64,000 nucleotides of DNA from Solwaraspora sp. WMMD406 (GCF_029626025.1 NZ_JARUBF010000001.1:682001-746000); one strand, 5' to 3'. Counted from the stretch's first letter, positions 16,132 through 25,560 are shown. Notes: a model not told the origin generated them from the letters alone. Made by a program: numbers and translations.

Positions 16132-18663
16132 CTAGGCCGGCAGGTGCGGCACGCGCTCCGACCTGGTACGGCTGCTCACCCTGCGGCTCTGGGCGAGGTG
16201 GATGACGGCACCTTCGCTGTGGATCGGGTTGGCGAGGGTGCCGGGACGTCCGCTCGAGCCGCACTGCAACGCGGCCAGCAGCCGGTGGGCCGGCATCGGC
16301 CGGGCGAAGAGGTGCCCCTGTCCGGCGACGCAACCCAGCGCCCAGAGCGCCTGGCGTTGTGGTTCGCTCTCGACTCCGGCGGCGACGACGGTCAGCCCCA
16401 GGCTGCGGCCGAGATCGACGGTGGACCGGATGACCGCGACGGCCTCGGTGGAGCCTTCCATCGTCATCACGAAGGACCGGGCGATCTTCAGCTCGTGCAC
16501 CGGGATCCGGGCCAGGACCGACAACGACGAGTAGCCGGTGCCGAAATCGTCCAGGGCGAGCCGGACACCGGCGTCGCGTAGCTGGCCCAGGACATGGTCG
16601 ACGACTTCGAGTTGGCTGATGGTCAGCGTCTCGGTCAGCTCCAGGATGAGCCGGTCGGCCGGGATGTCGTGAGCGCGCAGCCGGGCGAGTACGGCGCTGG
16701 GAAAACGCGGATCGAGCAGGCTGCGGGGCGAGAGGTTGACCGCGACCGGCAGGGCGAAGCCGGCTTCCGCCCAGGTGGCGGCGGCGATCAAGGATTGGTC
16801 GAGGACGGCGTCGACGAAGGCCGGAAGCAGGCCGGAGCGTTCGATCGTCTCCAGGAAACGGCGCGGGTCGAGCCGGCCACGGTCGGGATGCTGCCATCTG
16901 GCCAACGCCTCGGCGGCGATCACCTCTCCGCTGCCGAGGTCGACGATCGGTTGGAAGCTGACGCTGAACTCGTGCTGGGCGACCGCTCGGGGCAGATCAC
17001 CGCCGAGGGCGAGTCGGCCGACGTCGGCGGTGTCCCCGCTGCGTGTGTAGGTGGCGATCCGACTGCCCGACCGTTTCGCCTGGTACATCGCTACGTCGGC
17101 GCGGCGCAGCAGTTCCGGCATGCCGCCGTTGCTCGGCGCGACCGCGATTCCGCCGCTGGCCTCGACCCTGATCCGCATGCCGTCGAGTTCCATCGGTTCA
17201 CAGATGGCGGTGAGCAGGGTGTCGGCCCGGTGCGTGGCGATCGCCGGTGCCGGCAGGGTGGTGAGCAGGACGGCGAACTCGTCGCCGCCGAGCCGGGCGA
17301 CGAGGTCGCCGGCCTGGCTGCTGTCGGACAATCGTTGGGCGACCTGCCGGAGTACCGTGTCGCCGGCGGCGTGTCCCAGTGTGTCGTTGATCTCCTTGAA
17401 GTGGTTGAGATCGATCAGCAGCAGGGCGGTGATGCCGTCGGCATGTCGCTGGCCGAGCAGTTCGGTGCCGTGCTCCATCAGCCGGCGCCGGTTGGCCAGA
17501 CCGGTCAGCGAGTCCTGGGCGGCGGCCTGGGCGTTGCGGTCGGCGACCTCGATCAACTGCTGGTACGCCGTGGCGTTGCGGACGGCTGTGCACAGCGCGG
17601 ACGCGAAGGTGCGCAGGGTGTACTTCTCCCGTTCGGAGAACCGGATCGTGCCGGTGAAGCAGAGGCGCAGTGTGCCGATGGTGGATTCGTTGTCCGGGCC
17701 GGCGAGTGGTGCGTCGATGACGGTGCGTACGCCATTGGCGGGTGCGGCACCGGGTAGGCCGTCGTACCGGACGCCGTCGTTGTTGCCTTGGACCAGGCGG
17801 GCGGGGTCGTTGAGTTCGACCTCGACCCGGTCGGTGGAGAAGAGTTCGGCGGCCTGCACCACCGAGGTGGACAGGACGGCGTCGAGGTCGACGACGTTGA
17901 GCGCGTCGGTGGCCCGGGCGAGGCGTTGCCACGCCTGCTGCTCGGCCCGGGCGCGGGCCTGGCCGGCGTGCGCCAGGTGGATGCAGAGGATCAGGGGTGG
18001 GATCGCCACCAGCAGCAACTGGTCGGCGACCAGGATGGTCAGCGCTCCGACGATCAGGACGTACCGCACCAGGGCGCTGGCCAGCCGCAGGCCCCAACCG
18101 TCCTTGAAGAGTCTGCGTAGTTTGGTGTGGGTGTCCAGGGCGATGACCGGCAGGGTCAGTAGTTCGTCCAGCACCACGGCGACGCCGTACGCGACGCCGA
18201 GCGGGATCAGCAGTGCGGGCAGGTCGGGTGGCGGCCACTGCCAGCCGAACAGGTGCAGGACGATCCCGGCGGTGCCGGCGACCAGCATGTTCTTGGCGAT
18301 GGCGAAGGCGGCCTTCATCCGGGGCAGGCTCTTGATCGCCAGCGCGATGCCGACGCCGAGCCCGGTGCAGAGCACCACCAGCGGTACGGGGGCCACCGCG
18401 AGTCCGACGACGATGGCCGTCTCGCACCAGGAGACGGCGTGGGCGGTCGATCGGATTCGCAGCTGCCATTTGACGATGAAACCGACCGCCACCAGGAAGA
18501 TGAGGGTGGCCGTCAACGCCAGTTCGGTGACTGTGGCGGTCATCGTCCCGGCGACGAGATAAAGCGAGACGATCCCGGCTAAAGATGCGCAAACGACGAC
18601 GAGACCGACGAGCAGCAAAAGCCGCCGATCGGTCTCAGCATCGCGTCGGTCTGTACGAGTCAC
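16132..18663 (-). CDS. Membrane-bound GGDEF-EAL protein (c-di-GMP turnover)
   Basis: About 843 residues. The N-terminal ~240 residues hold seven or so membrane segments. A GAF-like region (~265-370), a GGDEF domain with intact RLGGDEFAVLL (~460) and an EAL domain (AAEALARWQ at ~585, ELTET, DDFGTGYSSL) follow. Both catalytic signatures are complete, so it could make and break cyclic di-GMP; which activity dominates cannot be told. The frame is open to a TTG at 18681, but GTG 18663 has AGGA six bases upstream and is preferred. An unusual AT-rich region lies between it and divergent moaC. Confidence 0.9.
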   Translation of the reverse strand: MTRTDRRDAETDRRLLLLVGLVVVCASLAGIVSLYLVAGTMTATVTELALTATLIFLVAVGFIVKWQLRIRSTAHAVSWCETAIVVGLAVAPVPLVVLCTGLGVGIALAIKSLPRMKAAFAIAKNMLVAGTAGIVLHLFGWQWPPPDLPALLIPLGVAYGVAVVLDELLTLPVIALDTHTKLRRLFKDGWGLRLASALVRYVLIVGALTILVADQLLLVAIPPLILCIHLAHAGQARARAEQQAWQRLARATDALNVVDLDAVLSTSVVQAAELFSTDRVEVELNDPARLVQGNNDGVRYDGLPGAAPANGVRTVIDAPLAGPDNESTIGTLRLCFTGTIRFSEREKYTLRTFASALCTAVRNATAYQQLIEVADRNAQAAAQDSLTGLANRRRLMEHGTELLGQRHADGITALLLIDLNHFKEINDTLGHAAGDTVLRQVAQRLSDSSQAGDLVARLGGDEFAVLLTTLPAPAIATHRADTLLTAICEPMELDGMRIRVEASGGIAVAPSNGGMPELLRRADVAMYQAKRSGSRIATYTRSGDTADVGRLALGGDLPRAVAQHEFSVSFQPIVDLGSGEVIAAEALARWQHPDRGRLDPRRFLETIERSGLLPAFVDAVLDQSLIAAATWAEAGFALPVAVNLSPRSLLDPRFPSAVLARLRAHDIPADRLILELTETLTISQLEVVDHVLGQLRDAGVRLALDDFGTGYSSLSVLARIPVHELKIARSFVMTMEGSTEAVAVIRSTVDLGRSLGLTVVAAGVESEPQRQALWALGCVAGQGHLFARPMPAHRLLAALQCGSSGRPGTLANPIHSEGAVIHLAQSRRVSSRTRSERVPHLPA

Positions 18664-18681
18664 ACCCGTTCCTGTGTTCAA

Positions 18682-19105
18682 CGGGGAAGCGTTACGTGCC
18701 TCGCAAGACTACTTGTCGTGACCCGGTGACAACAGGTCTCAGCACCACTCGTGTCCGCGCATGGCTTCCTCCTTCAGTCGATTTACCGCTTTGAACCGAT
18801 CTCTTTGGTTCGACTGAGAGAAGCTTAAGTTGCGTTATGCCACTTGCATACTGATAAATGTCCATATGCGCAGATTAAGTGAAGGTCACCTGGATTTATC
18901 ACTCTGTGTCCAGGTCTATTGACGGTACGCTTTCGAACAGCGTTCGCTCATATCCTTAGGTTTTCCTTATGGGTGCGCAATCGCTCCTCTTGGCTGCACC
19001 TCACACCGAGATCGAACGGAAGACGCGGCGGTCTCTTGGGTCAACTCTGCCGCCAGTCGTGTGGGTGAACCAGGGCCAACCGGTGCACGTCGTTAGGCTC
19101 ACCGG
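18682..19105. promoter_or_regulatory. AT-rich divergent promoter region with two inverted repeats
   Basis: 424 bases between the GGDEF-EAL gene and moaC. The part at about 18780-18970 is clearly AT-richer than its surroundings. It contains CAGTCGA (18775-18781) with TCGACTG (18810-18816), and ACCTGGA (18888-18894) with TCCAGGT (18909-18915): perfect 7-bp inverted repeats that could be operators. TAGGCT at 19094-19099 lies six bases before the moaC GTG and would fit the -10 of a leaderless transcript. An 18-codon ORF at 18761 has no ribosome-binding site and is not called. Confidence 0.45.
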
Positions 19106-19597
19106 GTGACTGAGGCGCAGAACCTGACCCATGTTGATGAATCGGGCGCGGCCCGAATGGTAGACGTTTCCGCCAAAGCGGCCAATCCGCGTCGGGCCGT
19201 CGCGGCCGGGCGGATCCGCACCACGGCCGAGGTGGTCGAGCTGCTGCGCGGTGACCGCCTGCCCAAGGGCGACGCGCTGGCGGTCGCCCGGATCGCCGGG
19301 ATCATGGGTGCCAAGCGCACCCCGGACCTGATCCCGTTGTGCCATCCGATCGCCCTGCACGGCGTGACCGTGGACCTGGTCCTCGCCGCCGACGGCGTCG
19401 ACATCACCGCCACCGCGAAGACCGCCGACCGCACCGGGGTGGAGATGGAGGCGCTCACCGCGGTCGCCACCGCCGGGCTGACCCTCATCGACATGGTCAA
19501 GGCCGTCGACCCGGCGGCCAGCCTCGACCAGGTACGGGTGCTGAGCAAGGAAGGCGGCAAGACCGGGGACTGGCACCGTCCGGCGGACCGGTCGTGA
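19106..19597 (+). CDS. moaC: Cyclic pyranopterin monophosphate synthase MoaC
   Basis: 163 residues. MoaC converts the MoaA product into cyclic pyranopterin monophosphate, the first stable intermediate of molybdopterin. Motifs include MVDVSAKA, KRTPDLIPLCHPIAL, GVEMEALTAV and the catalytic-site Lys/Asp run LTLIDMVKAVD. The start GTG 19106 has no clear Shine-Dalgarno, but a -10-like TAGGCT ends six bases upstream, which fits leaderless translation. First of four overlapping genes moaC-mog-moeA-moaE. Confidence 0.95.
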   Translation: MTEAQNLTHVDESGAARMVDVSAKAANPRRAVAAGRIRTTAEVVELLRGDRLPKGDALAVARIAGIMGAKRTPDLIPLCHPIALHGVTVDLVLAADGVDITATAKTADRTGVEMEALTAVATAGLTLIDMVKAVDPAASLDQVRVLSKEGGKTGDWHRPADRS

Positions 19598-20097
19598 CCG
19601 CGTACGCCCGGGTCGTGGTCGCCTCCAACCGGGCGGCCGCCGGGATCTACTCCGACACCAGCGGCCCGCTGCTCGTCGCCGGCCTGCGGGACCTCGGATG
19701 CCGGGTCGACGAACCGGTGATCGTGCCGGACGGTGAACCGGTGACGGCCGCTCTGCGGCAGGCGGTCGCCGACCGTGTCCAGCTGGTCGTCACCAGCGGC
19801 GGCACCGGCATCAGCCCGACCGACCGGACCCCGGAAGCGACCAGGGCGGTGCTCGACTACGAGATCCAGGGAATCGCCGAGGCGATCCGGGCCGCCGGCC
19901 GGTCGGCGACACCGATGGCGGCGTTGTCGCGGGCGACCGCCGGAGTGGCGGGCCGCACCCTGATCGTCAACCTGCCCGGCTCCACCGGCGGGGCCCGCGA
20001 CGGTCTGGCCGTCCTGACGCCGATCCTGCGCCATGCCCTCGACCAGCTGAGCGGTGGCGACCACCCTCGCGAACCGACCGATACGCTCGACCAGTGA
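19594..20097 (+). CDS. mog: Molybdopterin adenylyltransferase (MogA/MoaB type)
   Basis: 167 residues. It activates molybdopterin by adenylylation before metal insertion. The MoCF-biosynthesis fold shows VTSGGTGISPTDRTPEAT (the GGTG phosphate-binding loop) and IVNLPGSTGGARDGL. GTG 19594 overlaps the moaC stop (GTGA), showing translational coupling. The symbol could equally be moaB, as the two are not distinguishable by eye. Confidence 0.9.
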   Translation: MTAYARVVVASNRAAAGIYSDTSGPLLVAGLRDLGCRVDEPVIVPDGEPVTAALRQAVADRVQLVVTSGGTGISPTDRTPEATRAVLDYEIQGIAEAIRAAGRSATPMAALSRATAGVAGRTLIVNLPGSTGGARDGLAVLTPILRHALDQLSGGDHPREPTDTLDQ

Positions 20098-21332
20098 ACG
20101 TCCCCCCACCACCCGACGACGCGCCGGTCAACTGGGCCGCCGCCCGGGAACGGGTCTACGCGGCCGGCCGGGCCGCCATGGTGCCCGACGTCGAGCTGCC
20201 GCTGTCGGAGATCGACGGCTGCACCCTCGCGGAGCAGCTGACCACCCTGACTGACCTACCGGCGTTTCCCACCGCGAGCGTCGACGGCTGGGCGGTACGC
20301 GGCGACTCACCGTGGCGGGTGGTCGGGCGGGTGCTGGCCGGCGCCACCCCTGCCCCGCTGACCGCCGACGGCAGCGCGGTGCAGATCGCCACCGGGGCGA
20401 TGGTGCCGACCGGGACCACCAGCGTGCTGCGGGTCGAGGAGTCGAGCCGCGACGTCCATGGCAACGTGCTCGGCACCCCGCGAACGACGCCGGAGTGGCG
20501 CGCCGCCGGTGAGGAGGCCGCGGCCGGGGAACACCTGCTGCCCGCCGGCACGCCGATCGATCCCGGCCTGATCGGACTGGCCGCTTCCTGCGGCCACGAC
20601 CGGCTCCGGGTACGCCGGCCGGTGCGGGCGGCGGTCCTGGTGTTCGGTGACGAACTGCTGACCACCGGTCGGCCCGGTGCCGGCCGGGTCCGCGACGCGC
20701 TCGGCCCGGCGGTCCCGGCCTGGCTCCGCCGGTACGGCTGCCAGCCGGCACCCACGGCGGTGGTCGGCCCGGTCGCGGACACCCTGGCAGCGCACGTCGA
20801 CGGTCTCCGGGCCGCCCTCGACGAGGCGGATCTGATCTGCACCACCGGCGGGACGATGCACGGGCCCGTCGACCATCTGCATCCGGCACTGCGCGAACTC
20901 GGCGCCGAATACGTGGTGAACACCGTCGCGGTCCGCCCCGGGTTCCCGATGCTGGTCGCCCGGGTCACCGGTCCCGACGGGCGGGACCGCTTCGTCGCCG
21001 GACTGCCCGGCAATCCGCAGTCCGCCATCGTGGCCCTGGTGTCGCTGGTCGCACCGCTGCTCGCCGGCCTGCACGGGCAACCGGATCCGGTGCTGCCCCA
21101 CCATCCGTTGGGCGCGCCGATCCCGGGCCGGGGCGACTTCACCCATCTGGCCCTGGTCCGGCTGGACCCGGTGACCCGTACGGCGTACCCGCTGCGGCAC
21201 GTGGGTTCGGCGATGCTGCGCGGGCTGGCCGCCGCCGACGGGTTCGCGGTGATCGCGCCGGGTGGCACCGGCCAGGCCGGTGACCTGGTGCCCGTCGTAC
21301 CGTTGCCGTTGCGTTCCGGGGAGCGACCATGA
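20094..21332 (+). CDS. moeA: Molybdopterin molybdenumtransferase MoeA
   Basis: 412 residues, the normal size. MoeA inserts molybdate into adenylylated molybdopterin. Visible are LPAFPTASVDGWAVRG (substrate-binding domain), QIATGAMVPTGTTSVLRVEE, a GGT-containing loop (TTGGTMHGPVD) and the LPGNPQSA loop. In typical MoeA the loop reads GGTSVGDYD; here it is GGTMHGPVDH, a departure worth noting, although Asp is kept. GTG 20094 overlaps the mog stop by GTGA, and moaE begins inside its stop by ATGA. Confidence 0.9.
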   Translation: MNVPPPPDDAPVNWAAARERVYAAGRAAMVPDVELPLSEIDGCTLAEQLTTLTDLPAFPTASVDGWAVRGDSPWRVVGRVLAGATPAPLTADGSAVQIATGAMVPTGTTSVLRVEESSRDVHGNVLGTPRTTPEWRAAGEEAAAGEHLLPAGTPIDPGLIGLAASCGHDRLRVRRPVRAAVLVFGDELLTTGRPGAGRVRDALGPAVPAWLRRYGCQPAPTAVVGPVADTLAAHVDGLRAALDEADLICTTGGTMHGPVDHLHPALRELGAEYVVNTVAVRPGFPMLVARVTGPDGRDRFVAGLPGNPQSAIVALVSLVAPLLAGLHGQPDPVLPHHPLGAPIPGRGDFTHLALVRLDPVTRTAYPLRHVGSAMLRGLAAADGFAVIAPGGTGQAGDLVPVVPLPLRSGERP

Positions 21333-21763
21333 CGCGTACCGACAGCCGGTTGGCCCTGGTCACGGTGACCACGACGCCGCTCGACCCGGCCGCCCACGAG
21401 GCCGCCGTGGCCGATCGCCGGGCCGGGGCGGTGGTGTCCTTCCAGGGCGTGGTGCGTGACCACGACCACGGCCGGACGGTCACCAGGCTGGAGTACGAAG
21501 GTCACCCCAGCGCCACGGACGTGCTCCGGGCGGTCGCCGCCGAGGTGGCCACCGACCCGGCGGTGTACGCCGTCGCGGTGTCGCACCGGGTGGGTGAACT
21601 GGCGATCGGGGACGTGGCGCTGGTCGCCGCGGTGAGTACGGCGCACCGGGCGGCGGCCTTCGCCGCCTGTGCCCGGCTGGTCGACGAGGCGAAGGCGCGA
21701 CTGCCGATCTGGAAGCGGCAGTTCTTCGCCGATGGCACCGAGGAGTGGGTCAACTGCCCGTGA
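21329..21763 (+). CDS. moaE: Molybdopterin synthase catalytic subunit MoaE
   Basis: 144 residues. With MoaD it adds the dithiolene sulfurs to cyclic pyranopterin monophosphate. Motifs are GAVVSFQGVVRDHDHG, LEYEGHPSA, VSHRVGELAIGDVALVAAVS and LPIWKRQFFADG with the active-site Lys. Its partner moaD is 12 kb away next to moaA. The ATG overlaps the moeA stop (ATGA). Its last 14 bases overlap the 3' end of the convergent mannosyltransferase gene. Confidence 0.95.
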   Translation: MTRTDSRLALVTVTTTPLDPAAHEAAVADRRAGAVVSFQGVVRDHDHGRTVTRLEYEGHPSATDVLRAVAAEVATDPAVYAVAVSHRVGELAIGDVALVAAVSTAHRAAAFAACARLVDEAKARLPIWKRQFFADGTEEWVNCP

Positions 21764-23249
21764 CGTTCGCGGCGCTGGCCGGGCGGTGGCGGTGGCGGTG
21801 GCGCAGCTGCGGCCGAGGATCGGTGTAGAACGCCGGCTCGGCACCGGGACGCCAGGGCAGCGCCGCGACCAGTGCGATCAGTGCCAGCCCGAGCGAGTTC
21901 TCCATCACGACGCCGAACAGCCCGTCGTGGTAGTGCGACACCTGCGGCAGCTTGTGCTCGTACGGCCAGATCGGCGAGATCAGGAAGACCAGGTAGAGGC
22001 CGAGCGCGGCACCCGCGTGCCGAAGACCGGTCAGTGCCGGAAACCAGATGGGCGTACGCAGTCCCGCCACGCCGCTGATCCCGGCACCGGTCGGCGGATA
22101 GGTGCTGCGGGAGATGAGACCCCGGCTGGCGCTGCGGCGACGCAGCGCGGCGTCGGCCAGCACGATGATCGCCGGAATCACGAAGACCAGGTGATGCGAC
22201 CAGCTGATCGGGCTGATCACGTTGGCGGTCAGTCCGATCAAGGTGAACGCGGTGAGTTCGTCACCGTCGGCGTGCGAGTGGGCGGCCCGGGACAGCCCGA
22301 GCGCGAGTACCAGCGAGGCGAACGACAGCCAGAGCAGCCCGGGGGCCTGCATCGAGTCGTAGAGCCTGGCCAGGACACCCGCGAGCGACTGGTTGGGGGT
22401 CATGTCCGCCACCCCGACCCGGCCGGTGTCCCAGATGATCGAGGTGAAGTAGACCGTCGACTCGTGAGCGGCGACGAGAATCGTGCCGGTGGTGACCGCC
22501 GCCGCGGTGCCGATCGCCGTCATCGCGGCCCGCCACTGCTTGGTGACCAGGAAGTACACGATGAACAGCGCCGGGGTCAGCTTGATCGAGGTGGCCAGAC
22601 CGATCCCGGCACCGGCCCAGATGCCGCTGAAGAACAGCCGGCGTAGCGGTCCGCCGGTGGACAGTCGGTGCGGCACCGGCGCCGCCCGCCACCGCAACGC
22701 CACCAGGTCGGCGATGATCAGGCCGAAGAGCAGCAGATTGACCTGTCCGTAGCCGAGGGTCTCCCGGGCGGGTTCGATCGCGACCGCCAGCGGCACCGCG
22801 AGCGCCACCACGAACCAGCGGGGCCACCCGCAACGATCGGCGATCGGGCCGAGTAGCACCGCCAACACCACGGTGAGGGCCGCGACGCTCAGGACGACGT
22901 TGACCCAGCCGGCGGCGACCATCGGCAGCAGCGCCATCGGCAGCATGGTGATCCCACCGAACGGCGGATAGGTGAAGCCCAGCGTGGTGTCCGGAGCGAC
23001 GAACTCGTACAACTCCGCTCCGCTGGCCCACCACACCACGGCACCGTGGTAGATCCGCATGTCGAAGAAGTTGTACGGCCGTCCGAAGGCGCCGATCGCC
23101 GACCAGGCGGCGTAGCAGGCGATCGCCACGATGCCGAGTCTGATCAGGGTACGGCGGTCGAGATCGCGTACGGCGCGACGAAGCGGAGCCAGGTGACGTT
23201 TCCGCAGTGGGGTCAGGCGACGGACCTGTCTTCCGACGTCCGTCACCAT
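21750..23249 (-). CDS. GT87-like polyprenol-phosphate-mannose mannosyltransferase
   Basis: 499 residues with about ten membrane segments. GT87 enzymes (PimE and relatives) transfer mannose from decaprenyl-phosphate-mannose to phosphatidylinositol mannosides or lipoglycans outside the membrane. The first loop has FFDMRIYHGAVVWW, matching the family's Asp-containing motif, followed by TLGFTYPPFGGI and GYGQVNLLLFGL. ATG 23249 is preferred (GGGTGG upstream); a GTG at 23282 would add 11 residues. Convergent with moaE and overlapping it by 14 bp. The exact acceptor is unknown. Confidence 0.82.
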   Translation of the reverse strand: MVTDVGRQVRRLTPLRKRHLAPLRRAVRDLDRRTLIRLGIVAIACYAAWSAIGAFGRPYNFFDMRIYHGAVVWWASGAELYEFVAPDTTLGFTYPPFGGITMLPMALLPMVAAGWVNVVLSVAALTVVLAVLLGPIADRCGWPRWFVVALAVPLAVAIEPARETLGYGQVNLLLFGLIIADLVALRWRAAPVPHRLSTGGPLRRLFFSGIWAGAGIGLATSIKLTPALFIVYFLVTKQWRAAMTAIGTAAAVTTGTILVAAHESTVYFTSIIWDTGRVGVADMTPNQSLAGVLARLYDSMQAPGLLWLSFASLVLALGLSRAAHSHADGDELTAFTLIGLTANVISPISWSHHLVFVIPAIIVLADAALRRRSASRGLISRSTYPPTGAGISGVAGLRTPIWFPALTGLRHAGAALGLYLVFLISPIWPYEHKLPQVSHYHDGLFGVVMENSLGLALIALVAALPWRPGAEPAFYTDPRPQLRHRHRHRPASAANVTGS

Positions 23250-23594
23250 GATCGAGCCACCCCCATGTCGTCGAGACGGCACCTGCGGTCAGGTGCCGGT
23301 CCGAGCCTAGAACGGAGCGGGGGTCCGATAGCGGGCGCGTTACCCTACCGTGTCCGATCCCACACTAGTTCGCGATATTTCCAGCTGGTTAACGCTCTGT
23401 GGTGCCTTCTGTATATTTCGTGGTCCTCGATGCCAAACCCGCGCCGATGTCCGATATCTACCTCGGTATAGGACCTGGCCGGCACCCGGAGGCGTAGCCG
23501 TCACGCCGCTGCGCGTGGCACCCGGCGGTCCGAGCCTGCGCCGCGCTGCGCCCCGCCGCGCCACCCGGGACCGCCGGCTCCCCCCGAGGGGCGG
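23250..23594. other. Intergenic region upstream of the mannosyltransferase
   Basis: About 345 bases between two minus-strand genes. The AT-richer segment 23340-23470 probably contains the promoter for the mannosyltransferase. The part next to the DoxX gene is GC-rich with Arg-coding bias in all frames. I see no convincing gene or repeat. Confidence 0.35.
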
Positions 23595-24140
23595 TCAGCC
23601 TGGTAGCCGTCGGGCGACAGCCGCAGAGCGGAGCGCGAGCCGGGCGTCCCGACGAGCCGAGCGCACCGCCCGCCGTACCCGGCGTCGACCGTGTCGCACG
23701 GCGCGGTCCGTCCGCCAACGCAGCCCCGGTCGTCCCTGAGTATCCGCCACGGCGAGCAGCAGCCCGCCCAGAAGTCCGAGGTTCTTGAGAAAATGCACCT
23801 GATCGAGTCGCCGTTGCTCCGGATCGGCGACCGACCAGAACGGGTGGCCGGCGATCGTGGTCGGCACCAGCGACCCGGCGAGTACCGCTGCGGCTGGTCG
23901 AGTCAACTGACCGGTGGCCAGCAGCAGCCCGCCGACGAGCTGGGCGGCACCGTGCATCCGGACCATGCTGGACGGGTCGGTCGGGATGTGCTGGTTGGCG
24001 CGGGACAGCACCGGCCCGACCCGCTCGGTCACCGGCCTGGCCTGCTCCACGTAGGGCTCGGGGTTGGCTACCGCCCGCGCGCCGCTGACGATGAAGATGC
24101 CGCTGAGCAACGCGCGAGCCGTGGTACGTACGGGTCTCAT
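23595..24140 (-). CDS. DoxX family membrane protein
   Basis: 181 residues. The four-helix DoxX fold is seen in LLSGIFIVSGARAVANPEPYV, HGAAQLVGGLLLATG and FLKNLGLLGGLLLAVAD. The extra C-terminal ~45 residues are extremely Arg-rich and probably cytoplasmic. DoxX-like proteins are linked to redox or thiol stress in some mycobacteria (as part of a complex with superoxide dismutase), but no partner gene is present here. ATG 24140 gives the usual short basic N-terminus. Confidence 0.85.
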   Translation of the reverse strand: MRPVRTTARALLSGIFIVSGARAVANPEPYVEQARPVTERVGPVLSRANQHIPTDPSSMVRMHGAAQLVGGLLLATGQLTRPAAAVLAGSLVPTTIAGHPFWSVADPEQRRLDQVHFLKNLGLLGGLLLAVADTQGRPGLRWRTDRAVRHGRRRVRRAVRSARRDARLALRSAAVARRLPG

Positions 24141-24237
24141 GGTTCAGTCATACCCGGTCGCACACCCCGCTACCCATCGAACGACCCAGCCGGTGCCCCG
24201 ACTCGTCGGCGACGGCCCGCCCCGACGCCCTGGTCGG

Positions 24238-25560
24238 TCAGCTGGGCTGGGTCCGTAGATATCGGCCGAAATGCGGAACGGTGAAGGCGACCGTGCCCCG
24301 TTCACCCGAGTAGATCAGCCCCTTCTTGATCAGCGCGTCGCGGGCCGGGGACAGACTGGCCGGCTTGCGCCCGAGTGACCGGGCGATCTCCGCCGTCGGT
24401 ACCGCGACGTCCGGGTCGCCGTCGCCACGGTGCTGCTCGCCGCCGCTGAGCTGCCGGTCGGTGTCCCCGCCGCCGTTTTCGTCGTCGCCGCCCCCACCTG
24501 CGCTGGTGGCGGCGCGGTGCTCGCCGGGGAAGGCCAGGGCGGCCATCGCCCGCATGTATTCGCGCTCCGCCGGGGTGGCCCGCTCGAAGCGGGACCCGAA
24601 GAAGCCGACCGCGAGTTCCGCTTCGGCTTCCGGGGCGGCGACCCGGACGTCCGCGGCCGTGATCGGCGAGCGCGGGGCGTGATCCCAGGTCGCCTTGCCG
24701 TACGCCTGAACGAAGTATGGATATCCGCCCGACTTGTCGTACAGCAGGTCGAGCGCCTTCGCGTCGTACTCGACCTCCTCCCGGCCGGCCGGCGCGGTCA
24801 GCGCATGGTCGGCGGCGACCCGGTCCAGCCGGTCGATCCGTTGGTACCGGAACAGGCGTTCGGAGTACGACTTCGCCGCCGAGAGCACCGCCGGAAGGTG
24901 TGGCAGTCCGGCCCCGACCACGATCAGCGGTCCGCCCTGCTGGGACAGTTCGTGGCAGGCGGCGCAGAGCGCGGAGACGTCGTCGCCACCGACGTCCTGC
25001 ATCTCGTCGATGAACAGCGCGATGCCCGTACCGACGTCGCTGGCGACCGCCGCCGCGTCGGTGAAGAGCTCGACCAGGTCGATCTCGATGTCTCCGGAGT
25101 CCGCGCGACCGGTCGCCGCCGGCACGTCGATGCCGGGCTGCCAGCGGTCCCGCAGCCGAGCGGGCGTGCCGCGTCCGGCGGTCGTCGGGTTCGCGCGCAA
25201 CGCGAAGGCCTTCAGTACGCCGAGGAAGTCGTCGATCCGGTCGGGTGCCCGGTGGCGGGGGGCGAGTTCGCGTACGGCCATGTGCAGCGCGGCGGCGACC
25301 GGCCGACGCAGCGACTGGTCCGGCCGGGCTTCGATCTTGCCCGTACCCCAGAGCCGGGTGATCGCCTGCGAACGCAGTGTGTTGAGCAGCACGGTCTTGC
25401 CGACTCCACGCAGGCCGGTGAGCATCAGGCTGCGCTCGGGCCGGCCACGTGCGACGCGTTCCAGGACGACGTCGAAGACGTCCAGTTCGCGTCCTCGCCC
25501 GGCGAGTTCCGGTGGTCGTTGGCCGGCGCCGGGCGCGTACGGGTTCCGGATCGGGTCCAC
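24238..25560 (-). CDS. AAA-type ATPase with C-terminal winged-helix region
   Basis: 440 residues. Walker A is LTGLRGVGKTVLLN (about 55-68) and Walker B IALFIDEMQD. The C-terminal part (AEIARSLGRKPASLSPARDALIKKGLIYSG) looks like a winged helix. A Gly/Asp-rich insertion (about 365-400) separates the two. The order AAA then wHTH is as in Orc1/Cdc6-like and STAND-type ATPases, but I cannot assign a process. GTG 25560 yields (M)DPIRNPYAPGAGQRPPELAGR, a start shared by actinobacterial relatives. Upstream lies a strong terminator that isolates it from the LppU-like gene. Confidence 0.82.
   Translation of the reverse strand: MDPIRNPYAPGAGQRPPELAGRGRELDVFDVVLERVARGRPERSLMLTGLRGVGKTVLLNTLRSQAITRLWGTGKIEARPDQSLRRPVAAALHMAVRELAPRHRAPDRIDDFLGVLKAFALRANPTTAGRGTPARLRDRWQPGIDVPAATGRADSGDIEIDLVELFTDAAAVASDVGTGIALFIDEMQDVGGDDVSALCAACHELSQQGGPLIVVGAGLPHLPAVLSAAKSYSERLFRYQRIDRLDRVAADHALTAPAGREEVEYDAKALDLLYDKSGGYPYFVQAYGKATWDHAPRSPITAADVRVAAPEAEAELAVGFFGSRFERATPAEREYMRAMAALAFPGEHRAATSAGGGGDDENGGGDTDRQLSGGEQHRGDGDPDVAVPTAEIARSLGRKPASLSPARDALIKKGLIYSGERGTVAFTVPHFGRYLRTQPS

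Noticed and set aside
18761-18817. 18-residue peptide ORF in the AT-rich divergent region
   Set aside because: No ribosome-binding site and no conserved neighbour; too short to support.
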